Assembly: GCF_003751945.1 (NCBI RefSeq)
Contig: NZ_RJKL01000001.1
Span: 2,852,001-2,916,000 of the forward strand
DNA length: 64,000 nt
Direction of reading: 5' to 3'
DNA from: Couchioplanes caeruleus
GTDB lineage: Bacteria > Actinomycetota > Actinomycetes > Mycobacteriales > Micromonosporaceae
Shown: piece after piece, positions 9,335 to 18,120 of the stretch
Numbering within the stretch: the stretch's first letter is position 1
Layout of the letters: each line of letters begins with the position of its first letter
Translations under genes and position numbers: made by a program
The notes under the pieces: model-generated
The model's input: the letters and a program-made list of their open reading frames with translations, nothing else
Database searches by the model: none
What the model was told of the DNA's origin: nothing

Positions 9335-9667
9335 ATGTCGCTCAGTGCGGCGCATGCGGCGGCGTTCCGCCGGGAGGTGCCCCGGGAGGGGCGGGTCTTC
9401 TCGATCCGGGACTCCGGAGGCTTCCCCGCGTCCGGCGGCGCCATGCCGTTCTGGTCCAAGCGGTCCCGGGCCGAGCGGGTCGTCGGGGCCGTGGCGGCGT
9501 ACCAGGGCTTCGAGGTCGTCGAGATCCCCCTGGCCGACTGGCTCGGCACCTGGCTGCCCGGACTGCGCAGCGACGGCCTGCTCGTCGGGGTGAACTGGGC
9601 CGGAGCCCGCGCGACCGGCCAGGACGTGGCACCGGAGCAGGCCGGCGGATGGTTCGCCACCTCCTGA
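9335..9667 (+). CDS. DUF2750 protein
   Basis: The 110-residue product matches the DUF2750 pattern: MSLSAAHAAAFRREV at the start, GRVFSIRDSGGFPA, AMPFWSKRSRAERV and GLLVGVNWAGARATG. The ATG at 9335 has GAAAGGGGAC as ribosome site. It is a small cytoplasmic protein of unknown role. Confidence 0.85.
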   Translation: MSLSAAHAAAFRREVPREGRVFSIRDSGGFPASGGAMPFWSKRSRAERVVGAVAAYQGFEVVEIPLADWLGTWLPGLRSDGLLVGVNWAGARATGQDVAPEQAGGWFATS

Positions 9668-9779
9668 GCTGCACCCTTTTGTGCATACCGTCCCACAACG
9701 CGGCATTTCATACCTGTGTCGTGTGGTATCCGAACCCGGATGCCCCCTATGCTTGCCGCACCGCAAACAAGGGGGCAGG

Positions 9780-10211
9780 GTGCGCAGTCTCGAGATCCTC
9801 GTCGTGGATGACGACGACGCCGACGCTTTCATGATCTCGGAAGCACTGGAGAGCTCGCAGAGGCAGACGACCGTCAACCGGGTCTCCGACGGCCGAGAGG
9901 CGCTCGACTACCTGCGGCGCGTCGACCCGTATGCGGATGCCCACCGCCCCGACCTCATCCTGCTGGACCTCAACATGCCCCGCATGGACGGCCGGGAGAC
10001 GCTGGCGGCCATCAAGACCGACGACGGGCTCAAGACCATCCCGGTGGTCATCCTGACCACCTCGGGCGCCGCCCCGGACATCGTCGCGAGCTATCAGCAC
10101 CGGGCCAACGCGTACGTGACGAAGCCGTTCGACCTGGAGGACTTCGAGTCGACCGTACGCACGATCGACCGTTTCTACCGCGAGGTCGCCGTCCTGCCCC
10201 CGACCGACTGA
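9780..10211 (+). CDS. Single-domain response regulator
   Basis: The GTG at 9780, preceded by AAGGGGGCAGG, gives a 143-residue stand-alone receiver domain. The acidic pocket is at Asp10-13, the phospho-acceptor is Asp63 in LILLDLNMPRMDG, the switch Thr is in ILTTS (93-94) and Lys115 is in YVTKPF. It resembles the Rcp1/CheY-like receivers that partner phytochrome or hybrid kinases. No output domain or adjacent kinase is present. Confidence 0.92.
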   Translation: MRSLEILVVDDDDADAFMISEALESSQRQTTVNRVSDGREALDYLRRVDPYADAHRPDLILLDLNMPRMDGRETLAAIKTDDGLKTIPVVILTTSGAAPDIVASYQHRANAYVTKPFDLEDFESTVRTIDRFYREVAVLPPTD

Positions 10212-10254
10212 ACAAGCCGGTTACCGCGGCGTGCGGCGGGGTACGTCCTCTGCC

Positions 10255-10599
10255 ATGCCGGACACCGAATCCGCCCCCGAGGACCTCGGGGCACCGCAGT
10301 CCTTCCTCGTCCTGGCCGACGGCACGCCGGTCTTCGACCGGGCCGGTGACCGGGTCGGCGCCGTCGAGCACGTGCTGGCCGACGACGGCGCGGACATCTT
10401 CCACGGCCTGGTCGTCAAGACCGCCGACGGCCACCGTTATGCGGCCGCCGACCAGGTCGACGGCATCTACGAGCACGGGGTGATCGTCGCCGTGAGCGCC
10501 GACCGGCTCGCCGAGCCGAGCGAGGACGCGGCCGCCCGGACCGACTCCGTCGCCGACGGCCTGCGCCGCGCCTGGAACTGGCTCGTCCAACCGAAGTAG
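10255..10599 (+). CDS. PRC-barrel-like small protein
   Basis: The ATG at 10255 gives 114 residues. The middle (about residues 20-75: GTPVFDRAGDRVGAVEHVLAD, then FHGLVVKTADGHRYAAADQVDGI) has the strand pattern of a PRC-barrel/DUF2171-type domain, followed by an acidic linker and the amphipathic end RRAWNWLVQPK. The function is not known; the assignment rests on pattern only. Confidence 0.6.
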   Translation: MPDTESAPEDLGAPQSFLVLADGTPVFDRAGDRVGAVEHVLADDGADIFHGLVVKTADGHRYAAADQVDGIYEHGVIVAVSADRLAEPSEDAAARTDSVADGLRRAWNWLVQPK

Positions 10600-10628
10600 C
10601 CGTGGTCGCCTCGGCTACAAAGAACGGT

Positions 10629-10991
10629 ATGGATGACGAACTCCGTGCCGCCGAGCGGCGGCTGCAGGCCGCCCAGGTCGCCTCCGACGTCGGTGCCCTC
10701 GACCGCTTGCTCGACGACCGCCTGGTTTTCACCGGTCCGGACGGCCAGCTCTACCGCAAGGACGACGACCTGCGGGTGCACCGCACCGGCGCGCAGGTCA
10801 TCGACGCGCTGCACGAGGAGGAACTCGATCTCGTGGTGGCCGGCGACACGGGGGTGACCTGGTTCCTCGGGAGTCTGCGCGGCAGCATCGACGGCGTGCC
10901 GTTCTCGGCGAGGATGCGCTACACCCGCACCTGGATTCGCGACGACGCGCACGGCTGGCGGATCATCGCGGCGCACGCGAGCGTGGTGTGA
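10629..10991 (+). CDS. NTF2-like (DUF4440/SnoaL) protein
   Basis: The ATG at 10629 gives 120 residues. The early helices LRAAERRLQAAQVASDVGALDRLLDDRLVF and the late strands YTRTWIRDDAHGWRIIAAHAS are the DUF4440 layout. Such cone-shaped barrels bind small ligands or act as simple enzymes; the substrate is unknown. Its TGA overlaps a GTG of the following frame. Confidence 0.8.
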   Translation: MDDELRAAERRLQAAQVASDVGALDRLLDDRLVFTGPDGQLYRKDDDLRVHRTGAQVIDALHEEELDLVVAGDTGVTWFLGSLRGSIDGVPFSARMRYTRTWIRDDAHGWRIIAAHASVV

Positions 10992-11047
10992 CCCGGGATT
11001 TCTGGACGGGCAGATCGGCGGCGCACCCAGCGCCTACGGTCAGAGAT

Positions 11048-11449
11048 GTGTCGCGATCTGCAACGATGTGCGCCCTGCTGTTGCTGGCAGTCATCGCCGG
11101 ATGCACGGAACCGGCCGGCGCCCCGGCTCCGGCACCCGCGACGGCGGCGCCGCCCAGCACGCCCGCCGTCGCCGACGAGCCGCCGGGCGCCCTCGCCTGC
11201 GGGAAGATCGGCGAAGCCGTCCGGGAGGGCAGCCTCATGCAGCCGGGAGTGATCACCGGCGTGAGCGCGTCGACCGCCACCGCCGACGCCCCGGTGGCGG
11301 ACGCGGCGGCCCGCCTCCAGCAGGCCTACGAGCAGGCCGTCAAGGCCCAGGGCGCCGAGGAGGAGCCGGACCTGGTGGCCGCGGTGAGCGGCGCCGCGGC
11401 CGAGATGGTCGCGGTGTGCTCCGACTCGGGCCTCTCCAGCGGCGGCTGA
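11048..11449 (+). CDS. Putative lipoprotein
   Basis: Starting at the GTG at 11048, the protein opens with a short signal peptide ending in the lipobox LLAVIAGC, so it should be lipid-anchored outside the membrane. An Ala/Pro linker follows, then an Ala-rich helical segment (VADAAARLQQAYEQAVKAQG) and a second Cys near the C-terminus. An upstream in-frame GTG at 10988 would put 20 residues ahead of the signal peptide and is less likely. No family was recognised. Confidence 0.7.
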   Translation: MSRSATMCALLLLAVIAGCTEPAGAPAPAPATAAPPSTPAVADEPPGALACGKIGEAVREGSLMQPGVITGVSASTATADAPVADAAARLQQAYEQAVKAQGAEEEPDLVAAVSGAAAEMVAVCSDSGLSSGG

Positions 11450-11465
11450 GAGCGCCGGCACCGCG

Positions 11466-12695
11466 TCAGATCGCGCTGCCCTTCTTGTACTCGTCCCAGC
11501 CCATGTTCCAGTCGGTCCAGCCGTTGCCGTTCTCGAGCTTGTCCTCGGTGCCGCGGACCGTGACCGGGTCACCCATCATGGTGCGCTCAAAGAGCCACTT
11601 GCCCATCGCCATCGAGACGTTGACGCAGCCGTGCGAGACGTTGCGGCGGCCCTGTTCCCCCTCCGACCACGGGGCCGCATGGATGAACTGGCCGCTCCAC
11701 GTGAGCCGCTGGGCGTAGTCGATGTTCACGCGGTACCCCTCCCCCTCGGGGAACTCGTCCAGCGTGTCGAAGACGGTCTTGCGCTTCTTCTCGATGACCA
11801 CCATGGTGCCGCTGGCCGACGGGTACTTCTTCTGGCCGAGGCTGACCGGGAGGGTCTTGACCACCGTGCCGTCCTGCGTGACGGTCATCTGCTTGGTCTT
11901 GTTGTCCACCGTCATGACGAAGGAACGCCCGATGTTGACGTTCACGGTCAGGTCGGAGCGGCCGTACCAGCCGTCGTCCATGGGCACGCCCGCCAACTGC
12001 ACCCGGTAGGAGATCTTGGTCTGCGGCTGCCAGTAGGTCTGCGGGCGGTAGTGCACCTCGGTGGGGCTGGTCCAGTGCCAGATGCCCTCCTGCGCCGGGG
12101 TCGCCGTGACCTGCATCCGGCGCTGCACGTCCGCGCGGTACTTCTCCGGGACCGAGCGACCGAACCGGACGATCAGCGGCATGCCGACGCCGACGGTCTG
12201 ATCGTCGCCGAGGAAGCTCATCACCCGGACCAGCTTCGACGGCTTGTTCATCACGGTGAAGGAGCTGGAGGCGGTGCCGCCCTTGTCGCCCGAGGGCGTG
12301 CCGGTGACCGTCACCGTGTACTTCTTGCCCCAGCCCAGCGCCTGCGCCGGGCGGAAGACCTTGGCATCCCGGTCGAGGGTGCCCTTGACCTCGTTGCCGT
12401 CGGCGTCCTTGACCTCGACCGAGGTGTTCGCGGGGTCCTCGGACGCGTACGCGATTTCGGCGCTGGCCAGGACGCCGGTCGCGTCCGCGCCCGGCGAGGT
12501 GACCGAGACGGTGCTCAGCGCGGGCTGCGCCGGGGCGCCCGAGGCGTTCGCGTCACCGTTCTGCCAGGACGGGGACTCCGGCTTGCCGTCGCCGCTGCAA
12601 CCGGCGCTGACCAACACACCCGCGGTCACCAGGGTCGCCACGGCGATGCGCCACCGCCGCGGCGCGGTCGGTCCGGTCACTCCAGGAAGTCTCAT
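11466..12695 (-). CDS. Lipoprotein L,D-transpeptidase
   Basis: The ATG at 12695 gives 409 residues. The lipobox LVSAGC anchors the protein outside the membrane. Two Ig-like beta domains (about residues 60-250) precede a YkuD catalytic domain with HAAPWSEGEQGRRNVSHGCVNVS, whose His and Cys form the active site that makes 3-3 peptidoglycan cross-links. The C-terminal WNMGWDEYKKGSA extension is typical of actinobacterial LdtMt2-type enzymes. A close paralogue lies directly upstream on the same strand. Confidence 0.93.
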   Translation of the reverse strand: MRLPGVTGPTAPRRWRIAVATLVTAGVLVSAGCSGDGKPESPSWQNGDANASGAPAQPALSTVSVTSPGADATGVLASAEIAYASEDPANTSVEVKDADGNEVKGTLDRDAKVFRPAQALGWGKKYTVTVTGTPSGDKGGTASSSFTVMNKPSKLVRVMSFLGDDQTVGVGMPLIVRFGRSVPEKYRADVQRRMQVTATPAQEGIWHWTSPTEVHYRPQTYWQPQTKISYRVQLAGVPMDDGWYGRSDLTVNVNIGRSFVMTVDNKTKQMTVTQDGTVVKTLPVSLGQKKYPSASGTMVVIEKKRKTVFDTLDEFPEGEGYRVNIDYAQRLTWSGQFIHAAPWSEGEQGRRNVSHGCVNVSMAMGKWLFERTMMGDPVTVRGTEDKLENGNGWTDWNMGWDEYKKGSAI

Positions 12696-12877
12696 GATCA
12701 GTCTCACCGCCCTGTCGTCCCGGCGACCATCATCCGTCAGCGATGGACGGGGCTCCAACCCCGCAATCGTGCCGCGATACATCGGTTCCCACTTCCGGGC
12801 TGTGGAATCCGGTCCCTTCGCGTCCTCGATCCGACCCCTTCTCCCCCTCGGCTCCGTCTGGCCTCATCCGTTGGGCC

Positions 12878-12901
12878 CCTGAGCGGCCGGAACCGCTCAG
12901 G
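12878..12901. terminator. Terminator overlapping the stop codon
   Basis: CCTGAGCGG (12878-12886) pairs perfectly with CCGCTCAGG (12893-12901) over a six-base loop. The stop codon of the upstream transpeptidase (12897-12899) lies inside the right arm. Confidence 0.6.
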
Positions 12902-14165
12902 CCTCGCCCGCCTGGGCGGCCAGCTCGGCCGGCACCGGAAGGGCGCTGCCCTTCACGAACTCTTTCCAGCTCACGTCCCACGGCGTCCAGCCGTTGCCGT
13001 AGGCCACCTCGTTCTCCGTACCCCGAATGGTGATCGGATCACCGATGAGTGTGCGTTCGAACAGCCACTGCCCGTTGGCCTGCGACACGTTCACACATCC
13101 GTGCGAGACGTTGCGCCGGCCCTGGTCGGCGACGGACCACTCTGCCGCGTGGATGTACTGGCCGGACCAGGTGAGGCGCTGGGCGTACTCGACGTCCACG
13201 CGGTAGGCGTCCTCAGCGGGGAACTCGCCTCGCGTGTCGAAGACGGTCTTGCGCTTCTTCTCCATCACCACCATGGTGCCGCTGGCCGACGGGTACTTCT
13301 TCCGGCCGAGGCTGACCGGGATGCTCTTGACCACCGCGCCGTCCTGCGTGACGGTCATCTTCTTCGACTCGTTGTCGACCTTCATGACGAAGCTGCGGCC
13401 GATCTCGGCGTCGGCGGAGCGGTCCAGGTCGCCGTAGCGCCCACCGCCGGTCGGCAGCCCCTCCACGGCGATGCGCACGCTGAGTTTGGTGCCGCTGCGC
13501 CAGAAGTTCGGCGGGCGGTAGAAGGCCTGCGTGCCACTCGAGGTCCACGACCAGGTGCCGGGCTGTGCGGGCGAACTCTTGACGAACATCCGCTTCTGCA
13601 CGGCGGCCCGGTCCTTCTGCTTGATGCCCGGGTTGAACTCGACCACGACGGGCATCGCGACGCCGTACGTGTTGCCGTCGAAGAGGTAGAGGCCGGTCCC
13701 GGTCAGCGGGCCGCCCTCCGCCCTGGTGGTGAAGGACGTGGTCTCGGTGCGGGACTGCCCGGCGGCGTCCACGGCCGTGACCGAGGCGACGTACCCCCGG
13801 CTGTTCTTCAGAGGCTTGGCCGGCACCCAGGAGGAACCGTCCTCACGCAGGGCGCCGGAGACGGTCTTGCCCTTGTCGTCCTTGAGGACGACGGCGGTGA
13901 CCTTGCCGCCGGAGAGCGCGAACCCGATCTCGGCGCTGATCGGCACGCCCTTCTTGCCCGCGACCGGAGTCACATTCAGCGACCCACCACCACCGGGCGC
14001 CACAGACGGAGCGGATGAGTCGGGCGAAACGGATGGGGCAGTCGAAGGCGCCCCAGAAGCGACCCAGGTGGCCTGCGCGGGGCGGCCCGCGTCATCCCCA
14101 CACCCGGCGAGCGCCAAGGGCGCCACGACCAGCAACGACACCACCGCCGGCAGCGAGCGCCGCAT
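12897..14165 (-). CDS. Second lipoprotein L,D-transpeptidase
   Basis: This paralogue of the neighbouring enzyme has the same layout: signal peptide with lipobox APLALAGC, Ig-like domains and a YkuD domain with GRRNVSHGCVNVSQANGQWLF. The ATG at 14165 was chosen because it leaves a short signal peptide; the ATG at 14174 is equally possible. The C-terminal tail differs (KEFVKGSALPVPAELAAQAGEA). Tandem copies suggest duplication of peptidoglycan 3-3 cross-linking capacity. Confidence 0.93.
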   Translation of the reverse strand: MRRSLPAVVSLLVVAPLALAGCGDDAGRPAQATWVASGAPSTAPSVSPDSSAPSVAPGGGGSLNVTPVAGKKGVPISAEIGFALSGGKVTAVVLKDDKGKTVSGALREDGSSWVPAKPLKNSRGYVASVTAVDAAGQSRTETTSFTTRAEGGPLTGTGLYLFDGNTYGVAMPVVVEFNPGIKQKDRAAVQKRMFVKSSPAQPGTWSWTSSGTQAFYRPPNFWRSGTKLSVRIAVEGLPTGGGRYGDLDRSADAEIGRSFVMKVDNESKKMTVTQDGAVVKSIPVSLGRKKYPSASGTMVVMEKKRKTVFDTRGEFPAEDAYRVDVEYAQRLTWSGQYIHAAEWSVADQGRRNVSHGCVNVSQANGQWLFERTLIGDPITIRGTENEVAYGNGWTPWDVSWKEFVKGSALPVPAELAAQAGEA

Positions 14166-14328
14166 CCCGATCATCCCCAGCCCCGTTCTCGCGTTCTGCG
14201 GGCACATCCTGCCCTAGAAACCGGGTCGGCGGTGGCCCCTGTGTGCGGGGTCGCCTCCGGCGATCATGCGGGAGGGCCGATTTTCAGGGCCGCCGGAGCG
14301 CGTGTTAATGTTTCTCCGTTGCCAGCGA

Positions 14329-14401
14329 GCGCCGCTAGCTCAATTGGCAGAGCAGCGGACTCTTAATCCGCGGGTTGTAGGTTCAAGTCCTACGCGGCGC
14401 A
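14329..14401 (+). tRNA. tRNA-Lys (CTT)
   Basis: The gene folds into a complete cloverleaf: a 7-bp acceptor stem GCGCCGC/GCGGCGC, a D arm GCTC/GAGC, an anticodon stem GCGGA/TCCGC with loop CTCTTAA (anticodon CTT), a T arm GTAGG/CCTAC with loop TTCAAGT, and discriminator A. CCA is encoded in the DNA at 14402-14404. Its 3' part doubles as the attachment site of the element that follows; the integration left the tRNA intact. Confidence 0.97.
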
Positions 14402-14402
14402 C
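14360..14402 (+). repeat. attL core in tRNA-Lys 3' end
   Basis: These 43 bases, from the anticodon loop to the start of CCA, recur exactly at 35392-35434 and, with one base missing, at 51330-51371. They define the left boundary of the integrated element. Confidence 0.93.
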
Positions 14403-14415
14403 CAGCAGTAATACC

Positions 14416-14454
14416 CAGGGCCGGTCTCCCAGAGACTGGCCCTGACCCCTTTTT
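14416..14454 (+). terminator. Terminator after tRNA-Lys/attL
   Basis: A 12-bp stem (14416-14427 with 14433-14444, one G-T pair) is followed by a short T-run at 14450-14454. It ends tRNA transcription and may also terminate int transcription from the other side. Confidence 0.7.
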
Positions 14455-14466
14455 GTGACCCCAACG

Positions 14467-15695
14467 TCACGCCTCGAACAGATAACCCAGCCGGTCGGCA
14501 GTCGCTCGCTGCGACTGCTTGGTGACGTCTACGTAAACCAGTTTGGTGATCGTGGAAGAGCTGTGGCCGAGGACGTCCTGAATCTTCTCGATGGGCACGC
14601 CCTGTTCATACAGCAGCGTCGCGCACGAGTGGCGCAGGTCATGAAACCGGATACGGCGAAGGCCGGCGCTGTCGAGCAGACCTGCGAAGTGGCGGTTGAC
14701 GTTGCGCGGCTCGATCGGGGTGCCGATGCCGGTGGTGAAGACGAAGCCGGTCTCCTTCCAGTCCCTGCCCTTGAGCTTGCGCTCAGCGTTCTGGGCCACT
14801 CGATGCTGGCGAAGTGCGTCGATGCACGGCTCGGGCAGACCGATAACTCGCTCGGAGTCGTCGGACTTGACCGGGCCGACCACGAGCTTGCCGCCGAGGC
14901 GTTGCAGGCTCTGCCGGACGTACAGACGCCGTCGACCAGGTCCACGTCGTGCCATCGCAGGCCCAATGCCTCACCACGCCGCAATCCGAGTGATAGGGCT
15001 ACCGCGTAGAGCGCGTACAGCCGGTCACTACGAGCGGCTCGCAGGAGCGTCTTCGCTTCGGCCCCGGTCAGTGGGGTGAACCGTGGTCGGTACCTATGGG
15101 ACAGTCGAAGATTCCGCGCCGGGTTCTCTGCGATGAGCCCGTCGACCACGGCGTCTTGAAGTGCCGCTCGCACCATCCGGTGTAGATGCCGGATCGTTCC
15201 GTCGGACGGCTTCTGCTCGCAACAAGCCCGAGGACGCCGGGCGCAGCATCGAGCCGGCTCACCCTTGGCAACCCGGGCAGTGTCCTTGCCCTGGGCGCAA
15301 CACTGGCAGGTGTCCTTCGCCCGGTTGAAGAACGCGCGCAAGGTGGGCGGCTGCACCTTGCTGAGCCGCTGGTTGCCGATCATCGGTACGACGTAGCAGC
15401 GTGACAGCCAGTCGTAGGTCCGCATGGTGCTGGGGCGAACCCGATCCCGGACGACTTCGCGCAGCCAATAGGCCATGAAGTCACTCACCGACTGGATGGT
15501 TCCGGCGACCCGGACACCGGCCTGCGACTTCGCTTTGAGTGCGGTCAGCTTCTCGTGTGCCTCCTCCCAGGAGCTGCCGTAGACGCTCCTCCGCACCTCC
15601 CGGCCGTCGCTGGTGTAGACCCAGGCGCGGCCCTCCCATCGGCCGTCTGGGCGTTGCCGTATGTTCCCTTCCCCGTTCACGTTGCGCCGGGGCAT
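14467..15695 (-). pseudogene. int: Tyrosine integrase, frameshifted
   Basis: The start ATG at 15695 overlaps the xis stop. The N-terminal frame gives an arm-binding segment (MPRRNVNGEGNIRQRPDG), a Cys-rich insertion and the catalytic Arg in SLGLRRGEALGLRW, ending at HDVDLVDG. The rest (RLYVRQSLQRLGGKLVVGPV, HDLRHSCATLLYEQ, LGHSSSTITKLVYVDV) continues in another frame, so about one base is missing near 14928. All catalytic motifs exist but are split. Without frameshifting the enzyme would be inactive, which would lock the element in the tRNA gene. Confidence 0.88.
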
Positions 15696-15955
15696 CAGGC
15701 GGCCTCCTCGATCAAACGCGCCTTGTATGCCTCGACGGACTCGGGGATAACGCGCCGGGCGCGTCCCACTTGTACGCCGACGATCTGGCGGGTCTTGATC
15801 AGCCGGTAGACCGTCCAATACGAGACGTTCAACATGGCGGCCACCTGATCAATCGTTAGCCAGGCGTTGTCGTTCTTCACCTCTACCTCCTTCCTTGTTG
15901 CGGAGTTCGGACGAGTCGGGCGCGCCGCGACGGCGGCCTGTGGGGAATCGGTCAT
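15695..15955 (-). CDS. xis: Excisionase-like HTH protein
   Basis: This 86-residue protein has a winged helix-turn-helix WLTIDQVAAMLNVSYWTVYR followed by RARRVIPESVEAYKARL, typical of Xis/AlpA-type DNA-bending factors of AICEs. The ATG at 15955 has GAGGAGA upstream and was preferred to an earlier in-frame ATG. It overlaps both neighbours (the rep stop upstream, the int start downstream), so rep-xis-int form one translationally coupled unit. Confidence 0.9.
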   Translation of the reverse strand: MTDSPQAAVAARPTRPNSATRKEVEVKNDNAWLTIDQVAAMLNVSYWTVYRLIKTRQIVGVQVGRARRVIPESVEAYKARLIEEAA

Positions 15956-16074
15956 GAGATGTCTCCTCGTGCTGGTGTGATGAGTGCTTCTCGTGTAGGC
16001 GGTGATGAGTGCTTCACGAGCAGGGCGCATCGACTGTGTGGAATATGTCGCTGTGGAGTTGTCAAGGAACGCTT

Positions 16075-16090
16075 TGACACGTACGTGTCA
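16075..16090. repeat. 16-bp palindrome, copy 1
   Basis: TGACACGTACGTGTCA is a perfect palindrome located inside the rep C-terminal coding region (it encodes DTYVS there). Identical copies lie at 21218-21233 and 23507-23522. Confidence 0.9.
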
Positions 16091-17598
16091 GGCAAGGTGG
16101 GTTGGGCCGACGGGTTGGGATCGTCGGCGTAGTCGCGGGCGGTGTCGGCGCGGCGGCGGGCGGCGTCGGCGGCGCTGTTGGCGAGCAGGGCGTCGCCGGT
16201 GGTGATCCATCCGGTGGCGTGGTAGCCGAGGCGGTAGACGACGAGGTCGGCTTGTTGGTCGTCCCAGAGGTGGGGGAAGCCTTGGGTGCGGCGCCAGATG
16301 GTGCGTTCGAGGCGTTTGAAGGCGTAGGTGACCGAGAAGCCTCGGGATTTGGTGGTGACGTGTCCGCCGACGCCGAATTGGTGGGCGTAGCGGCGCAGCG
16401 GGTGCCAGCCGTCGGCGGTGCCGAGGTCCCAGCAGGCGCGGATGAGGCGGCCGAGGTGGGTGTCCGGTCCGGCGTACAGCTCGATGGTGAGGTCGTCGAC
16501 GCGGCGGTAGATGGCGCCAGTGACTTCGGTGCTCTTGGTGACGTACTTGGCGAGGTAGCCGGTGAGCTTGCTCAGGTTGGCATCGTCGCCGGCGGCGTTG
16601 ATGGGCACGATGTCCAGGCCCTTGTCGCCCCAGGCCATCCGCCAACCTCGACCGTTATTCGCCGGATGTGACCGGGTGGTGTAGCTGGTCTTGGCGAACG
16701 CTTCTTCCAGAACGCTGGCAAACATGGCGCGGGTGACGATGCGGTCGGGTGGGACGATCGCGTCGGGGCAGTCGGGGTGGTAGCCGTCCAGGCGGATGAC
16801 CGCGTGGTAGTGGATCACCCCCCGGGCCTGGAACTCGTAGACCTTGACGTAGCGGCGGCGCAGGGTGACCCCGAGGCGTTTGCCGAGCCGTTCGAGCTCG
16901 CGGTCGAATTCTTGGATGGTGCGGCGCCACAGTTCGGGGGCTTCGTTGTTCCAGACGACCTGGGCGTGATGGTCGTAGCAGTCCAGGCACAGCGGCGTCC
17001 CGAGCGCGGGATCTGTAGTCGCGTGCCGGGCGGTGCAGCGCATCTCGGCGCCGTGCGGGCAGGTCTTGCCGAACGGCCGGCAGAGTGAGGCCCGGCAGGT
17101 GCAGCGGTCCTTGCTGCGGCAGTCGGCCGCGTGGGTCTTCACGACCCGGTGATGCACGGGGCCGAACGAGGGCGCTGTGGCGGTGAGGAACACGGCCAGG
17201 TGCTGGCCGAGTGGGGGCAACCCGTAGCGTCCGCCTTCGAGCCCAGCTCGGATGATCTGGTAGGTGTCGCGGCGGTACACCTCCGCACACGACGGGCACA
17301 CGGAGGCGCGGCGGTTGCCACACGGGGTGTAGATGACGCCGTCGGGCATGGCGTCGGTGTCGATCGTGGCGCATGAGCGTGCCGTCGGGGTTCTTCACGT
17401 CGATCGCACCAGTCAGCCGGATCGGGCGGGTACACGCGGCGGCGGCACTGACATGGTCGAGCCATTCGGGGAACTCACCCGAACGCACTCGATTGCGGGC
17501 GGTGATGACTTCGGCCGGGTCGAAGCCGTGCCGGGCGTCGGGGTGTGTGGCGGCGGGGGTGGGGGTGGCCCAGGGCCAGGTCTCGGCGTTCTCCCCCG

Positions 17599-17625
17599 CA
17601 CCCACAGCCGTGGTGGCGGTGGGTG
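17599..17625. repeat. Hairpin in rep 5' coding region
   Basis: The arms 17599-17609 and 17615-17625 pair with one mismatch. The same position in a duplicated copy of this leader (18067-18093) also forms a hairpin, with different but compensating bases. It is a candidate structured element for rep control or a replication origin. Confidence 0.5.
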
Positions 17626-17649
17626 TGAGAGGCAGCGTCGAGCTGGTCA

Positions 17650-18018
17650 TTAGGCGGTGGCCTTCGGGTTCGAGGTGACGTCGGTGCCGGTCGGCGTCGT
17701 CGGGTGGGTGATGTGGTCCGGGCAGGCGCAGCCGGAGGGTTGGATCAGGTCGTGTGCGGCGGAGACCGCGTTGAGGTCTCTGATCAGGCCGCAGATCAGG
17801 CACTCGGCGCTGGTGCAGGAGGGGGTGTGCCGGGAGTCGACGAGCCAGATCCGTTCCTCAAACAGCAACACGAGGGTGGGCCAGTACACCTCCGGGTTGT
17901 GCAGGTGTGGTCGCAAGAAGTCCTGCGCAGTCACGATGGCCGCCGGTTCGGGACGGCCGTTGTCGTGCGTGTCGTCCATGTCGAAGCCTTCCGGTGCGTG
18001 GGGCAGTGAGCTGGTCAT
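17650..18018 (-). CDS. Small Cys-containing AICE protein
   Basis: The ATG at 18018 (ribosome site AAAGGACC) gives 122 residues. The stop overlaps the rep start in a TAATG junction, so the two are coupled. Central HNPEVYWPTLVLLFEERIWL and a Cys cluster CTSAECLICGLIRDL plus CACPDH suggest a small metal-binding protein. No family was recognised; its place directly before rep hints at a replication accessory role. Confidence 0.65.
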   Translation of the reverse strand: MTSSLPHAPEGFDMDDTHDNGRPEPAAIVTAQDFLRPHLHNPEVYWPTLVLLFEERIWLVDSRHTPSCTSAECLICGLIRDLNAVSAAHDLIQPSGCACPDHITHPTTPTGTDVTSNPKATA

Positions 18019-18048
18019 TGCGGGTCCTTTCGGGATGCCGTCGAGGGG

Positions 18049-18120
18049 TCTCGGCGTTCTCTCCCGCACCCACAACCAAGTTGGTTGTGGGTGTGAAAGG
18101 CAGCGTCGAGCTGGTCATGC
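18049..18120 (-). repeat. Duplicate of the rep leader
   Basis: About 70 bases closely match 17580-17650, the first 24 codons of rep (here MTSSTLPFTPTTNLVVGAGE). The copy is not followed by rep sequence. It contains a perfect 13-bp inverted repeat with a one-base centre (18067-18079 with 18081-18093). Confidence 0.8.

Larger units (their letters stand above)
15952..17650 (-). pseudogene. RepSA-type replication initiator, frameshifted
   Basis: The ATG at 17650 opens a frame reading MTSSTLPLTPTATTAVGAGE through RLTGAIDVKNPDGTLM. The continuation, MPDGVIYTPCGNRRASVCPS onward, is in another frame; the shift is near 17370. The long part has zinc-binding Cys pairs, the HUH-like metal motif VIHYHAVIRLDG and the tyrosine region GYLAKYVTK of pSAM2-family rolling-circle initiators. 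A downstream restart at the ATG at 17349 would lack the first about 100 residues. The C-terminus contains one copy of the 16-bp palindrome. Confidence 0.87.
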
